Assembly (NCBI RefSeq): GCF_032884065.1
Contig: NW_027063596.1
Coordinates: 124,001 to 188,000 of the forward strand
Direction: 5' to 3'
Source: Artemia franciscana
Lineage: Eukaryota; Arthropoda; Branchiopoda; Anostraca; Artemiidae
DNA: 64,000 bases
Shown piece after piece: positions 23,001 through 34,968 of this stretch. Under the pieces are notes generated by a model that made no database searches, had not been told where the DNA came from, and saw nothing but the letters and a program-made list of their open reading frames with translations. Each line of letters opens with the position of its first letter. Within the stretch, counting starts at the first letter, position 1. The translations under genes and the position numbers were made by a program.

Positions 23001-23150
23001 GGATCAACGTATCTTCTCAAGTCTACATCAAAGCGCTTAAGCCAGCTTAGAATCAGAAGGCAAGAAGTCCCTGGGACCTCCAGTATGAATGGAGGCTTTG
23101 AGCAATCCTTGACCCATCTTGGTCATAACATTGTTTTCTACACTTGGTGA
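20029..23150 (-). mobile_element. Degenerate RTE-type LINE interrupted by a repeat (LINE-4)
   Basis: In minus-strand order: the endonuclease starts with ATG at 22931 (KIGTWNV, GVTETH, VYAPVE). Its GDFN motif has become GNFN, losing a catalytic Asp. The coding frame breaks near HKMA at about 22310. There the repeat at 21468-22286 intervenes and roughly 150 residues are missing. Coding resumes at 21447-21136 (linker ending KGRNGTTINDKERVKER), followed by broken RT between 21100 and 20440 and then the palm at 20430-20029 with LDYADDLCILDE and FTYLGSIISKD. This arrangement is typical of RTE-clade elements. It is multiply broken and inactive. Confidence 0.85.
21468..22286 (+). repeat. 0.8-kb dispersed repeat, copy 1 (inside the RTE LINE)
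   Basis: About 819 bp from GAGAATCCCATGC to TTTCAAAT, roughly 90% identical by eye to 23355-24172 in the same orientation. Several 60-80 residue frames (Pro/Gly-rich) occur on both strands in both copies, but no family is recognised and the overlapping frames look incidental. It is probably a non-autonomous mobile element that inserted into the RTE coding region. No clear terminal repeats are visible. Confidence 0.7.
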
Positions 23151-23354
23151 TATTCTTCTATCAACAAGATTCAGAATACTGCACAGACAGTCCCAAGCCT
23201 ATTACCGCTGACTCATAATATATTCATGCGTACAAATATTATGCTTCTACAGGGATAAGCAGACCATAGTAGAGAAATTAGCTAGTCAGAGGTTTTTCAG
23301 CCTGAAAAAAAAAACAGTCAAAACAGACCAAGCCACTTAGAATTATCCATCACT

Positions 23355-24172
23355 CAGAATCCCATTCAAATGGTGTGTAGTTTACTAGGCTATAATTTCC
23401 TCAAGGGTGCCAATCCTCAAGTGGGAATAGAGTTGACTGCAAGGTCACCAGTCTTGCAGGTACCCCAAAAGGGTCAAGGCAGTCTTTTGTAGACGCCACT
23501 GTCCATAGATGTGGATCTTACACCCTGCTGCAGTTGTCCTCCTATAGGGGTCCCTCCCACAATGGTCTTCTGCATCAACATGCAGTTCAACCCATTACTG
23601 AGAGAAGGTTTGTAACTCATTGGACATGTGGATATGCTGGTGGGCCCTGTTCAGTGTACATTTGAGGGGCTTTCTTCCTCCTCCACCTCCATTTATGGCC
23701 CCAGGCGAGGGTACCCCAGTTTCTACAATGAACCCCCAGGGACAAGTCCCCCCTTGGTCTGTACCTCCTATGGGGGTACCATACATATCTGTAGAGTGTT
23801 CCCCTATTACCACCTGGGGACATGCTGAGTGGCCTGGGGGAGGCCCCTAATCTTGATAGGCATAAAATAAGGGCGATTCAAACAGTCAATCAGTTCCGTG
23901 AGTCATTTAAAGACAGTTGGAGACCCCAAAAAATTATAACAACTTGTGTAAAGCAACTTCATTGGTTCAAACAATTAATTTTTGTTATTTTGGAAAAAAG
24001 ATAAAAGACTGCATTACTTGCTTCAGTAAAAAGCAATTGTTAAAATTAAAATGGCAAGCTTATAAAGTGAACATATGTACATGTACAAATAAATTCAAAA
24101 TTTTGAAAGTTTTTTGTCTTAAAAGAACCTTATGTTTCAACTGCTTCCTTTTTCTTTTTTTGTTTCAAATTT
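23355..24172 (+). repeat. 0.8-kb dispersed repeat, copy 2
   Basis: Second copy of the 21468-22286 repeat, 1.9 kb downstream in the same orientation. Differences are single-base changes and short indels. Together the two copies flank the RTE endonuclease segment. Confidence 0.7.
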
Positions 24173-24946
24173 TCCTGTTGGCAAATGAGCCTCTAAAAGT
24201 GTTTTCATCACAAGGTTCCAATTCCAGAATTTATATGAGGGTATACAGACTGCATACCGTCCTTTCACCCTTGTACAGTCCTAATCCATATTCACCCTTT
24301 ACTCCTTCCTGTTCTAAGATGTTTTCTATAATAATTTTCTACAGTATATTCTCAAATTGACAGGAAATATTACCTTCACTTCTAAGTTACTAATTATTTA
24401 TCAGGCCAGGTAAAATTGATAAAGATACAAGTTTTCAGATATTTGGCAATTACCACCACATAATTTCAGGTGATTTCTTGGCAATTGAAAAGACAAAGGG
24501 TATTCCTCTAAAAATTGGTTTCTTGAAATTAAAAATTGCCTGTTTACTGACAAAAAGCTGTTCCTATAATACCTAGAATATGAGTTTTATTATGAATCCC
24601 AATATAGAATTATAATGAACCAAAGGTTATTATGAGCCACAAATTACAAACCAAAAACTGGTATATAGAGAATGTCTTATCTCTCTCTAAAAATCTTATC
24701 TTTCTTTATAAATCTTATTTATCTTTCAAATATCTTATCTCTTTTTAAAATATATCTAGAATATCTCAATTCTGAGTTTGAAAAAAAGGTCCAAAGTCTT
24801 TTATCTTAATTTTGAGTTTGAGAAAAAGGTCACCAGTCTTTAGTCGACTTTATTCACTAAAAATGCTATGCATATATTTATACAAAGGAGACAGAGGTAA
24901 CTCATTATATCTACCTTTGCATTAAAAAAAATAAAACAAGGTATCT
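24173..24946. other. No gene seen
   Basis: AT-rich, with a low-complexity run of CTTATCT-like units near 24675-24745. No supportable feature. Confidence 0.5.
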
Positions 24947-26757
24947 CTCATTGTTAACAAACAGGAAAATAAATAAATTCCTAGCTCTTAATAAATGGGT
25001 ATGTTTAGTTTCAACATAAAGTTTCATGCTATGCAAAGAATAATTTCAAGGTCAGATCAAAAATATTGAGAAATAAAAAACATGTTTGAGTTTCAAAATA
25101 AACTTTCTTTCTTCCCAGGGTATGTTAAAAATTTCCAAGATTCCCACTGATTTATTCTAAACAATTTGGAGACCTTGTGAATGTGGAGAGAAAGTAAACT
25201 TCCAAACTCTTAGGCAATATTGAAAATAGCATTCAACTAATAAAAAATATTAAGTCCTCACAAACTGGTATGGAAACCTACAGTTTAATCTATGCAAACA
25301 ACCTAAATTACTGGACATTGTTGCCACATATTTAATTATAGGATGTACTTCAAACCGTAAGCTGAATCAATATAAATACCTTAATATCTAGATATATCCA
25401 CTTTATTTTAGGGAAGAAATTTCATTATTAATATTTTGAAATGACAAATCCCTCAATGATCTCAAACTTGTTCCTAAAAAAAAATACCGACTTGTCAAAA
25501 ACTTATATTAGTTGGACTTCAAAACTTCTTTCAGATAAATACAATTTGACTAAGTTGAGTGCCATTCCATGAATTTTGATATTATCCAACTTATCAAAAA
25601 GAATTACAAAGTCTATTGTATCAAAAGCGTTTTTAATATAAAAAGATATAGTTTACAACAGATAATTAACATCCATAGTCTCTGATAAGAAATTATGTAA
25701 AGTGGATACTGCTTGCTTTGTTGACCTACCACTGAAGAGACCAAACTGATAGGGGGAAATAAAAATATTCTTTAAAAGGAAGAAAGTAAAAGTACTCTTT
25801 ACTATCATCTTGAAACTTTAGAAAAAGGAGATATTATTGTAAGAGACCTATACTCATTGTTAACAAACAGGAAAATAAATAAATTCCTAGCTCTTAATAA
25901 ATGGGTATGTTTAGTTTCAACATAAAGTTTCATGCTATGCAAAGAATAATTTCAAGGTCAGATCAAAAATATTGAGAAATAAAAAACATGTTTGAGTTTC
26001 AAAATAAACTTTCTTTCTTCCCAGGGTATGTTAAAAATTTCCAAGATTCCCACTGATTTATTCTAAACAATTTGGAGACCTTGTGAATATGGAGAGAAAG
26101 TAAACTTCCAAACTCTTAGGCAATATTGAAAATAGCATTCAACTAATAAAAAATATTAAGTCCTCACAAACTGGTATGGAAACCTACAGTTTAATCTATG
26201 CAAACAACCTAAATTACTGGACATTGTTGCCACATATTTAATTATAGGATGTACTTCAAACCGTAAGCTGAATCAATATAAATACCTTAATATCTAGATA
26301 TATCCACTTTATTTTAGGGAAGAAATTTCATTATTAATATTTTGAAATGACAAATCCCTCAATGATCTCAAACTTGTTCCTAAAAAAAATACCGACTTGT
26401 CAAAAACTTATATTAGTTGGACTTCAAAACTTCTTTCAGATAAATACAATTTGACTAAGTTGAGTGCCATTCCATGAATTTTGATATTATCCAACTTATC
26501 AAAAAGAATTACAAAGTCTATTGTATCAAAAGCGTTTTTAATATAAAAAGATATAGTTTACAACAGATAATTAACATCCATAGTCTCTGATAAGAAATTA
26601 TGTAAAGTGGATACTGCTTGCTTTGTTGACCTACCACTGAAGAGACCAAACTGATAGGGGGAAATAAAAATATTCTTTAAAAGGAAGAAAGTAAAAGTAC
26701 TCTTTACTATCATCTTGAAACTTTAGAAAAAGGAGATATTATTGTAAGAGGCCTATA
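24947..26757 (+). repeat. 906-bp near-identical tandem duplication
   Basis: Sequence starting CTCATTGTTAACAAACAGGA at 24947 restarts at 25853 and continues to about 26757. By eye the copies differ only by a few substitutions and one A in a homopolymer, so the duplication is recent or an assembly artefact. Each copy contains the same dead reverse-transcriptase fragment on the minus strand. Confidence 0.9.
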
Positions 26758-26860
26758 CTTGCTTGGATTACCTTCATTGCCTTTTTTAAACAAAGGTAAA
26801 ATTTTAGCTTCTTAAAGATAAACTGAGAATAATGAATTTTTAATACAAGTACATTAGAGA
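25450..26860 (-). mobile_element. Degenerate LINE reverse-transcriptase fragment, present twice (LINE-5)
   Basis: Read on the minus strand across stops: SKYRPLTIISPFSKVSR near 26760-26700, then SPYQFGLFSGRSTKQA, a palm remnant KNAFDTIDFVILFDKLDN and a Tyr-Leu-Ser-Glu-Arg segment. This is the fingers-to-palm part of a Jockey/CR1/I-like RT. It is repeated about 906 bp away. The catalytic FADD region was not found. Confidence 0.65.
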
Positions 26861-27262
26861 AAGTACACAAGTAAATTCTTAAAATAAAGAAGTTGACATA
26901 CTATCACACCCTGTCAAAAATTAGCTTACAACTAGTAACAGCTTTTTGGAAGTGAATATGGTATATAAATAGGAACAGAGAAGCTTTGAACTTCTAAATG
27001 CAATATGGTGCAAAAAAAATCATACTACCCTCTGTTTGCACAAACTGTAAACTATAGAAATCTGTAAAATTGATACGTTTTCTGCATAACACAATATTTC
27101 GTAACTATGGGTTATATCAAGAGTGGTTATTTATATAATCCTCTCTTCTCATAACTTCATTTAATCTTTGGTATAGTTGCCTGTGTCTCACAAAATATTC
27201 CTTGATAATTCACACTTGTGATTTATCTGTAGAACTCTTTAAAGAGCAAGTGACATAATCAA
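26861..27262. other. No gene seen
   Basis: AT-rich sequence between the LINE-5 remnant and an element with inverted ends; no recognisable feature. Confidence 0.5.
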
Positions 27263-29877
27263 ACAGTTTGTGATAATGAACTGTAGTAAGGAGTGACCCA
27301 GCTCAATAGTAACCAAAACTCTAAAAAATGAAATTTTTATAACAGTAATTACTTCAAAAGAATTGCATTTTAATGCTGATTTTGAATATACAGGTTTCAT
27401 TAATATTAAACTTATCCATCAAAAGTTACAAGCCTGAGAATATTAGTCTTATTTTAGAAAATAGGGGAAAACACCCCTTAAAAAGTCACAGAATCTTAAT
27501 AAAAATCACACCATCAGATTCAGCCTATCAGAGAACCCCAGAGTAGAATTTTCAAGCTCCTATCTACAAAAATGTGGAATTTTCTATTTTTGCCAAAGGA
27601 TGGATCATGGATGCATGTTTATTTGTTTTTTTCCAGGGGTTCTTGTATCAACCCAGTGGTCCTAGAATGTCGTGTAAGGGCTAATTATAAAGGAAAATAA
27701 AATTTCTAGTACCCTTTTTAAGCTACCAAAAAAAAAACGAGGAAACCTAGGCCCCCTCCCTCGCTAATTTCATCCCAATGCCACCAGATCAAAAATTGGA
27801 CATTTTATTCAGCATAGTAAAAAAACCTAATAACTATGTCTTTGGGGACGACTTACTCCCCCACAGTCCCCATGGGAGGGGTTACAAGTTACAAACTTTG
27901 ACCAGTATTTACACATAGTAATGCTTATTGGGAAGTGTACAGACACTTTCAGGGATATTTTTTGGCTGAGGGGAGGGTTTTATTTGGAGGAATCTTTTCA
28001 TGGAGGAATTAGTCATGGGGGAAGAAAATTTCCATGGAGGGGATGCAGGATTTTCTAGTATCTTTTAATGAACATTGAGTTTTTTCAACTGAAACTAAGG
28101 AGCAGCACTAAAACTTAAAATGAACAGAAACCATTATTCATATGAAGAGTTCTCCTCCTCCTAATACCTTGTTCTTTAAGCTAGTGTAATTTTATTAATT
28201 TCAACTATTTATTCTATGGCCTTTATGATTCAGGGGTCATTCTTAAGAAATTGGGAAAAAATTTAAGTTTTTGTGTAAAGAGCAAGGTATTGACGAGGGA
28301 GTGACCCCCCTCATATATATATTAAAAACATGTCAATGTAGAAGTTTGTTATGTAAGCTACATATACTTTTACTAATAAAAACGTTAATAAATAATTAAA
28401 AGTTCTAGTTGCTTTTTTAAGTAACCAAAAACCTGGAGGGTAGCTAGGCCCACTCCCCCACTTTCTTTTTTCTTAAAATGGTCTGATCAAAAACATAAGA
28501 AAGCAATTTAGCCATAAAAATAAATTAACATGTAAATTTCGTTTTGATTTTTCATGTGAAGAGAGCCAAAATCAAAACATGCAGTAATTCAAAAACGATC
28601 AGAAGTTAAACAAACAAAAAAACAAGTTTTTTTTAATTGAAAGTAAGGAGCAATATTAAAACCTAAAACAAACACAAATTACTCCATATATGAAAGGGGT
28701 TGTTCACTCCTCAATGCCCTGCTCTTTCTGCTAAAGTTTTTTACTCTTCTAAAATGTAGAATTGAGAGAAAGAGTCAAACTTTAGCATAAGGGGTGGGCA
28801 TTGAGGAATGAACAACCCCTTTCATATAAAAAGTAATTTCTGTTCGTTTTAAGTTTTAATTTAAAAAACTTGCTTTTTTTAATATAAAAGACAAAGCTCA
28901 TTTGGAAATTGTAGAGATTGCAATGCAATTCCACAAAGCAAACAGCCACCTCCAAATGAATCACCTTTGTATGCTACTGTTTCTTTGGGAAAACATAGGG
29001 CTCCACAGTGAATAAATGCAACCCTGAATGGCCCCAATGACTCTTGATTGGCACTTGCATAGTTTGTTGCTTCTTTATAGTTTTGTACTGGGCTTTTACC
29101 AGAGTTTGCAAGTGTCAGTGATTGTGATGGTGTTGTTCTTCTAACATAATATTAGTTTCTGCTTTGCTTTCATTCAGGATTTGTCCTAATCCTTGTAGTT
29201 GATGGTCTTCTAATAGCACAGTTCTTTGTTCTTCACTTTCATTGTTGATACTTTCTGGTATTTGGTTTTACATGACTGCTGACAAATGGCACAACCAACA
29301 GCATGTGTGATACTCATTGTTCACTTTATCTGCAAAAAGCACAACTAGATGTTCAGGGAGAATGATCTAGACTGGCTGCCAGGCAGTCAAATGTATTCTG
29401 AAGCTGTGATATAAATTTTGCTACAATATAATCCCCAAAGAAACACAAGTGCTGCTACATTGTTGTATGGCTTATTCTGGGTACTAGTCTTCCACATTTC
29501 ATCCTTCTCATTGCCTGCTTTAACTATAGGTACACCTTGATAGCTACCAGCCCTTTTTAGATTCTTTCTATATGGCAAATCAGCAGTTTTGAGAAAATTT
29601 GTCCATTAATTCCAGACCTCAGCAAATATTCACTTGCAGTTCACTTTCAATTCACAGAAGTAATATATTTTTTCCTTGGTATTTTATAATTTTTTATTTA
29701 ATGTATCTTTTTCATAGTTTGGCTGTATTCCAGTAAGAGATGTCACTAAGTAAAAAGAAAAGAACATCAAAAATAAAAATTACTGTTTTTGTTTTACAGT
29801 CATGATCTTTGGAGTTTTGGTTACTGTTGAGTTGAGCTGCTCCTTAATTAAAGTTCAGTGATGTGAACTGTTTGACC
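27263..29877 (+). mobile_element. 2.6-kb element with about 65-bp inverted ends; hairpin-rich repeat, copy 2
   Basis: The left end (27263-27330, CAAACAGTTTGTGATAATGA...) and the right end (29877 back to about 29813) are imperfect inverted repeats, both reading into AGTAACCAAAACTC. The left half is the same hairpin-rich family as 14605-16284 and 39320-40790. It has two long hairpins at about 28090-28320 and 28620-28880. The right half (28900-29810) is not shared with the other copies and may be a later insertion. It has one 63-residue minus-strand frame (29578-29387) that I cannot assign. No transposase is present. A target duplication was not identified. Confidence 0.55.
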
Positions 29878-31740
29878 AATCTTCTAACACAGATATAAGG
29901 TAGCAGGGTACCAAATAAAAACCAAAAGTCTGTTTAAATTAAGTCTGAAAGCAATTTAGAACTTAAAAAGAAAACACTCTGGTACTAGTAACCAAATCTT
30001 TAATGTTGGCTATAATATATATTTTTTTTATGAAGGATATAAATATTTTTAAAATTAAAGTTTTACAAATCATAATATACTCAATGAAAGAAGAAACATA
30101 TTAATTTTTTACATACCAAATGAAGCAAAATTCAACAAAATTTTTGATGCTGAGGATTTCTGGCAGAAAGATCAATTCCTGTACTTGTCAAACATTCAGA
30201 CATAATGTTTAGTCGCAATATAGTAAGTCCAAAACTTAGAAAAAAGAAAATCACAATCAAACTAAGTTTACATAAAAAAAAAGTTTTTCCTCTCAAGATA
30301 AAACAGGTATAAACTTGTCTTTATGCAGTTTTTGAAGCTCTAGGTAGGGAGATTTGGAAGAAGAAGGGGCATGATCTGTGAAACACATTCCATAGAGTTA
30401 TTTTAAGCTCTAAATTCATTTGAAGAACCTTAAATTACTTATCATAGATTAACAACTTGGTAAAAATCCAAGAATTGGGTTTTTCAGAAGGAAGCATCTT
30501 AAGAGAACAATTTTAACTCCATTAAATTGAGAATAATAGTAGTTGCATATTTTGATAGCAGCTACACAATGCTTTACCTTTCCTTTGCATCTAATATTGC
30601 CCTGACCTTTGATGACCTTGAAAAATATATGTGTTATAAAAGTGAAACCTTGCAAAATAGATCTTCTGCTTAATTGAAGTACAACAAAATTGTTTTCAGC
30701 TTCATAGCTTTGCTCAACTCCATTTTATAAGGTTTTAAAGATATGCAAATACATTTCCTAAATTTTGGAAAAAAAAACATTGATATGGCTCAAAATTCTA
30801 ATCAAATTACAGGAATTGCATTTTCAGAACTAAAGACAGAGAGAAACCAGATAGTTACTGAAAATTAAGGTAAAATGTTATTTTGTCAAAATTTCAATTG
30901 GTAAATGGACCTGTCATATAGGCAAATTACAGGGCGCTCTAGAGGGAGAAGGAGTGGAGGTGGGTAATTTAAAATACCTTCCTGGGACATACTTTAGCCT
31001 GTACACCCATCCCTGAAAGTTTCATTTTCCTAACCTAAACCCTTTCCGAGATAGCAAGAAGTGAATTAACTAGAATTTTACCAACCTAGCCCCTATCTGG
31101 CTACAAGATAAAAAATTCGTTTAAAAACGAATAGCCACCTAGGAGGATAGTAATATCACCTTAATGTAAGACTTTATTGGAGTATCCAGATAATCAAGGG
31201 TCTAAGGAAGATACAACAATAGCAGTCTAGTTAGTAAATTCACCCTCTTTGTTGGTATAACTGAATGGAGCTTCAAGATTTTCTTCTGTATGCTCCATTC
31301 ACCCTCTTTTCAAATATCAATAATAATCTTTTCTTCATAAATGTTTTCTTCAGAAGCGTCGCTTTTTTTCGCACTGACGGAACGACTTGTATTACATGCT
31401 TTCTTTGTATGAGTTATCTTCCTGATTTGATAGGGTAGATTTCATTTTTACCAACATATTATATTCCCAGAGTAACACCTCACAGGTTTGATGACAAATG
31501 CAAAATAAGATAGGGTGAATTAAATTATAATTGCGAAAAAATGTTGTAGCCGTATAATAAGAAAATAGGACAACTTGCCACTTCTGTTGGAAACTGACCT
31601 GAATCAGACAGAAGACTAATCTTGTAGGTATGTTGATAATATTGTTAGAAATTATTTTTTTATTGGCTTCTCACTATCAAACATTTTGAAGAGGTAAAAG
31701 TATTACCAATCCATTCTACATTTAATTCTATTTCCTAATG
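29878..31740. repeat. No gene; part of a dispersed repeat
   Basis: About 30900-31130 (landmarks CCTGGGACATACTTTA and GAGATAGCAAGAAGTG) is shared in diverged form with 62880-63050 (TTGGGACATGCTTTAT and AAGATAGCAAAAAGTG). The rest is AT-rich and shows nothing supportable. Confidence 0.4.
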
Positions 31741-34358
31741 TCAATTCAATTCAATTTATTCAAATAAAACTAAAATATAACACCAATAATAATAAAGATC
31801 CTGGAAACGAATTTGTTGAGGACCATAACCACAAAAAATTGAAAATGAAGAAGAGAGAAAAAAAGAGAAAACATGGGTAACTAAAGCAAATTGAATAAGA
31901 ATTTAGAGAGTTATAATATCAAAATTTTAGTACATTGTTATACAGCGTGCGAAAACTTGTGGATAGCTCGACACTGGATGGTATTATATTCCATTAAAGT
32001 ATAGATTTATAAATGGGGGATCGCTGGGCGGAACTAGAGGCACACTTGGGGACAATGAAGGAACGGTTGGATGAACGGAGACAGAAGCCTTCAGAATTAT
32101 TAATATTAAAATAAGATAATAATTGAGGAGGAAGATTTTTATGGTAAGCGGAGTATGCAAGGTATAGATTTAATTTTTTGATGATTTGTTCAAAAGGGAT
32201 AATACCAAAATCGGAGTACAAGTTCTGGGTGGGATATAGTCGGGGCAGCCGAAAAACTGCTTTGATGGCACGGTTTTGGGCAGATTTTAATTTATTGGTA
32301 ACTGAAGGAAAAGTGTTGCCCCAAACAGGTCCACAGTATGAGATATATGGGTAAATAAAAGAGTAAAAAGGGTGACAAGGATATCGGGAGGAAGAAAATA
32401 ATTCGCACGATTAATCATACTTACCTATCGCAAAATTATGGCTCTGATGTAGGACACGTGTGTTGCAAATGATAGGGAGGAGTCTATGTGAACACCAAGA
32501 AACTTGGCAACTTCGATCTGTGGGAGGAGATTGGTAGAATATTTTAGGCCAAGTGCTTGCTGAGCCTCATTTTTTTTCGTAAGGGGTTCGAAATAATACA
32601 ACCTGACTTTTCTTGATGTTAATGGTCATGCAGTTAACTAGACACCACTCCTGTACTCTATTCAGAAGGGTTTGAGTAGAGGCGACGACGGATGGTAAAT
32701 TAGGACCGGTGATGAAAAAGTTGCTATCGTCAGCAAAAAGTACTGGGTGCACTGATGGACCCAGGTCCGTAACCAAATCATTAATATAAAGGAGAAAAAG
32801 TATTGGACCAAGAACAGAGCCTTGTGGTACGCCCCTTCGGACAGGTAGGGGATGTGAAGTCAACCCGCCCAGACTCACACTCTGTACTCTACCAGAGAGA
32901 TAAGAGCCAAACCATGAGAAAGGAACTCCACGAATCCCTAAGTTGTTGAGTTTACTTAATAGAGCACTGTGATCAACCATATCAAAGGCCTTAGAAAAGT
33001 CCAGAAATAAGCCCAATACAGTATTTTTAAGGTCAAGTTGGGAAAGTATAAACTGTGTGGCGTCTACTAGTGCATGAGCAGTTGAAAATTTGGAACGGAA
33101 GCCATATTGATGAGGAGAAATAAACGAATCTGAAGAATGAATCTCAAATAAAAAGGGAGAAAGACGTCGGAATATAATTCTCTCGAGCATTTTAGATATA
33201 ACTGGGAGAAGTGAGATTGGACGATAATTACTTATTTCAGACGGATCGCCTTTTTTATGAATCGGGATAACAATTGCTGATTTAAATATTTCTGGGAAGA
33301 CTCCATTGGTCATAGACAGGTTTGATATGTGCACAATGGGTTCACAAACATAGGAAGATACGGTCCTAAGAAGCTTATTACTTATGCCAAAGAAGTCAGG
33401 TGTACTACTATTAGAGAGACATTTGATAACTTGAAGCACCTCTTTACGATCAGTTGGAGAGAAAAACATGGATCCAGGATTCTTGCTAGGTTGTACTGAC
33501 TGGGAGAAGGAACAGGAGCTAGCATTTGGAATATTAGTGAAATAATTATTAAAAGCATCCCGTACTGAACTTGGGTCAATTAATCTGCCACTGATGTCCT
33601 TAAGGTTAAGAGGTATAGATCTTGAATTTCTTTTTTTTGAAATAATTTCATTTATTGTTGACCAAATTTTTTGCAAGTTCCCTTTGCAATGAGAGATTTT
33701 TGAATAACAATAATTTTTTTTGCTTCCTGCACAAGTTTGGTATATAAATTTTTGTATTTTTTATAATTAGTTAGGTCAATAACGTTACTGGTTTTGCAAG
33801 CTAACTTATATAGGTCATTTTTTCGGTATGAAGAGATTATCAGGCAATTAGATATCCAGGGGCGTATATGGGTAGTTTTTCGGTTTGATTTACGAACTGG
33901 AAAGGTTGAACTGATAAGATCACTCAGTCCCTGTGTAAAACCATTTGTGGCTGAATTAACATCCTGACAATCCAAAACCTTGGACCAGTCGAAGGATTTC
34001 AAACGATCCGTGAACCTGTTCATATTCACAGTATTATATATTCTATTATACGTAGAGGTTTTAGTTCTAGAGGGTTGAGTAGCTGGTAGGGAGGGTAGAG
34101 AGAGATAAATTGGAAAGTGATCTGACAGGTCAGAAAATATTATTTTGGAGGACAGGTGGTTTCCCAGGGAAGTGGATACAAAAATATTGTCAATTACAGT
34201 AGCTGTAGACCTCACAGGATCAACTCTAGTAGGAAAAAGGATTATGAGAAGAAGACCACTTGAGGTGAATGTTTCAAAAAAGGTATCACAATCATTATTA
34301 TTGCTAGCATTTAGTAAATTACAATTGAAGTCCCCAAAAACTATTGCCTTCTGATATT
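31741..34358 (-). mobile_element. 5'-truncated CR1/Jockey-like LINE with near-complete RT (LINE-6)
   Basis: The minus-strand coding starts inside the endonuclease (34358-34210: VFGDFNCNLL) and runs on through TVIDNIFVS and SDHFPIYL (34215-33652). The long RT frame at 33676-32567 contains IPIHKKGDPSEISNYRPISL, HQYGFRSKFSTAHAL, FLDFSKAFDMVDH, RRGVPQGSVLGPILFLLYIN, VLFADDSNFF and the start of the thumb. A run of A near 32575 shifts the frame, and the C-terminal part continues to about 31990. The 3' end at 31741-31757 is a run of ATTGA units. 5' truncation plus such a tail is typical of target-primed insertion. A frameshift separates endonuclease from RT, so it is inactive. Confidence 0.9.
32567..33676 (-). 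pseudogene. Reverse transcriptase domain of LINE-6
   Basis: A 369-residue uninterrupted frame covering RT fingers, palm and part of the thumb. The catalytic pair FADD is intact at about 32725-32736, and GVPQGSVLGP matches the CR1/Jockey type. It is the longest RT frame in the window, but it lacks an in-frame endonuclease upstream and a C-terminal end, so it cannot encode a working retrotransposon protein by itself. Confidence 0.85.
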
Positions 34359-34968
34359 GCCTTTATTCTGATAGGCCTATGTCCAAGGGCCGTCTTCAGT
34401 ACAATACGAAAAAAAAGTATGTATAACTTATAAACTTACATTAAAACGTGAGAATAAAAACTAAAAATGTTTTTTAATCACATTTGAATCTTAAGAAGAG
34501 AACTAGAACTTTTGATTTTCAGCCGAATTAGTAGCCTTCAAAGTTTATGTGAATCTCCCCTTCAGATGAAGTGCCTTGGTGATAATGAAGAATAAATAGT
34601 AATAAAATATTGTATCCTCATGACAATTACTACATTTTCTTATATAGCGTTGCTTTTGATTTCTAAGGCTATATGTCGGGTTATGAGAACAGATAATGTG
34701 TTACCAGAAAAGCAACCATGACATTTTAAACTACCATAATATAAGAAATGTAATGGCTCTTTTGGATTTTTTATTGTCAAAAATATAGCTACTTTTAGTT
34801 CAAAGAAAGGCGAAATACCAATATATTGAATCCTCATAATTGACTAGGCACTGTTATAATGCGGTTTTTGTAATTATTACAACTCGTTTTATTGTTTTTT
34901 GTTCTGTATATAAGTAAATACATTTTCTGTTTCTCTTTGTAAAAAATGTACTTTCTTTATATTAATGT
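34359..34968. other. No gene seen
   Basis: AT-rich. A fragment near 34490-34530 (AACTAGAACTTTTGATTTTC) resembles a motif found in the hairpin-rich repeats at 15100, 28400 and 39750. Confidence 0.4.

Noticed and set aside
32567-33676. A functional reverse transcriptase gene
   Set aside because: The frame is intact for the RT core, but the endonuclease lies in another frame and the C-terminus is shifted at an A run; the element is 5'-truncated with a LINE tail.
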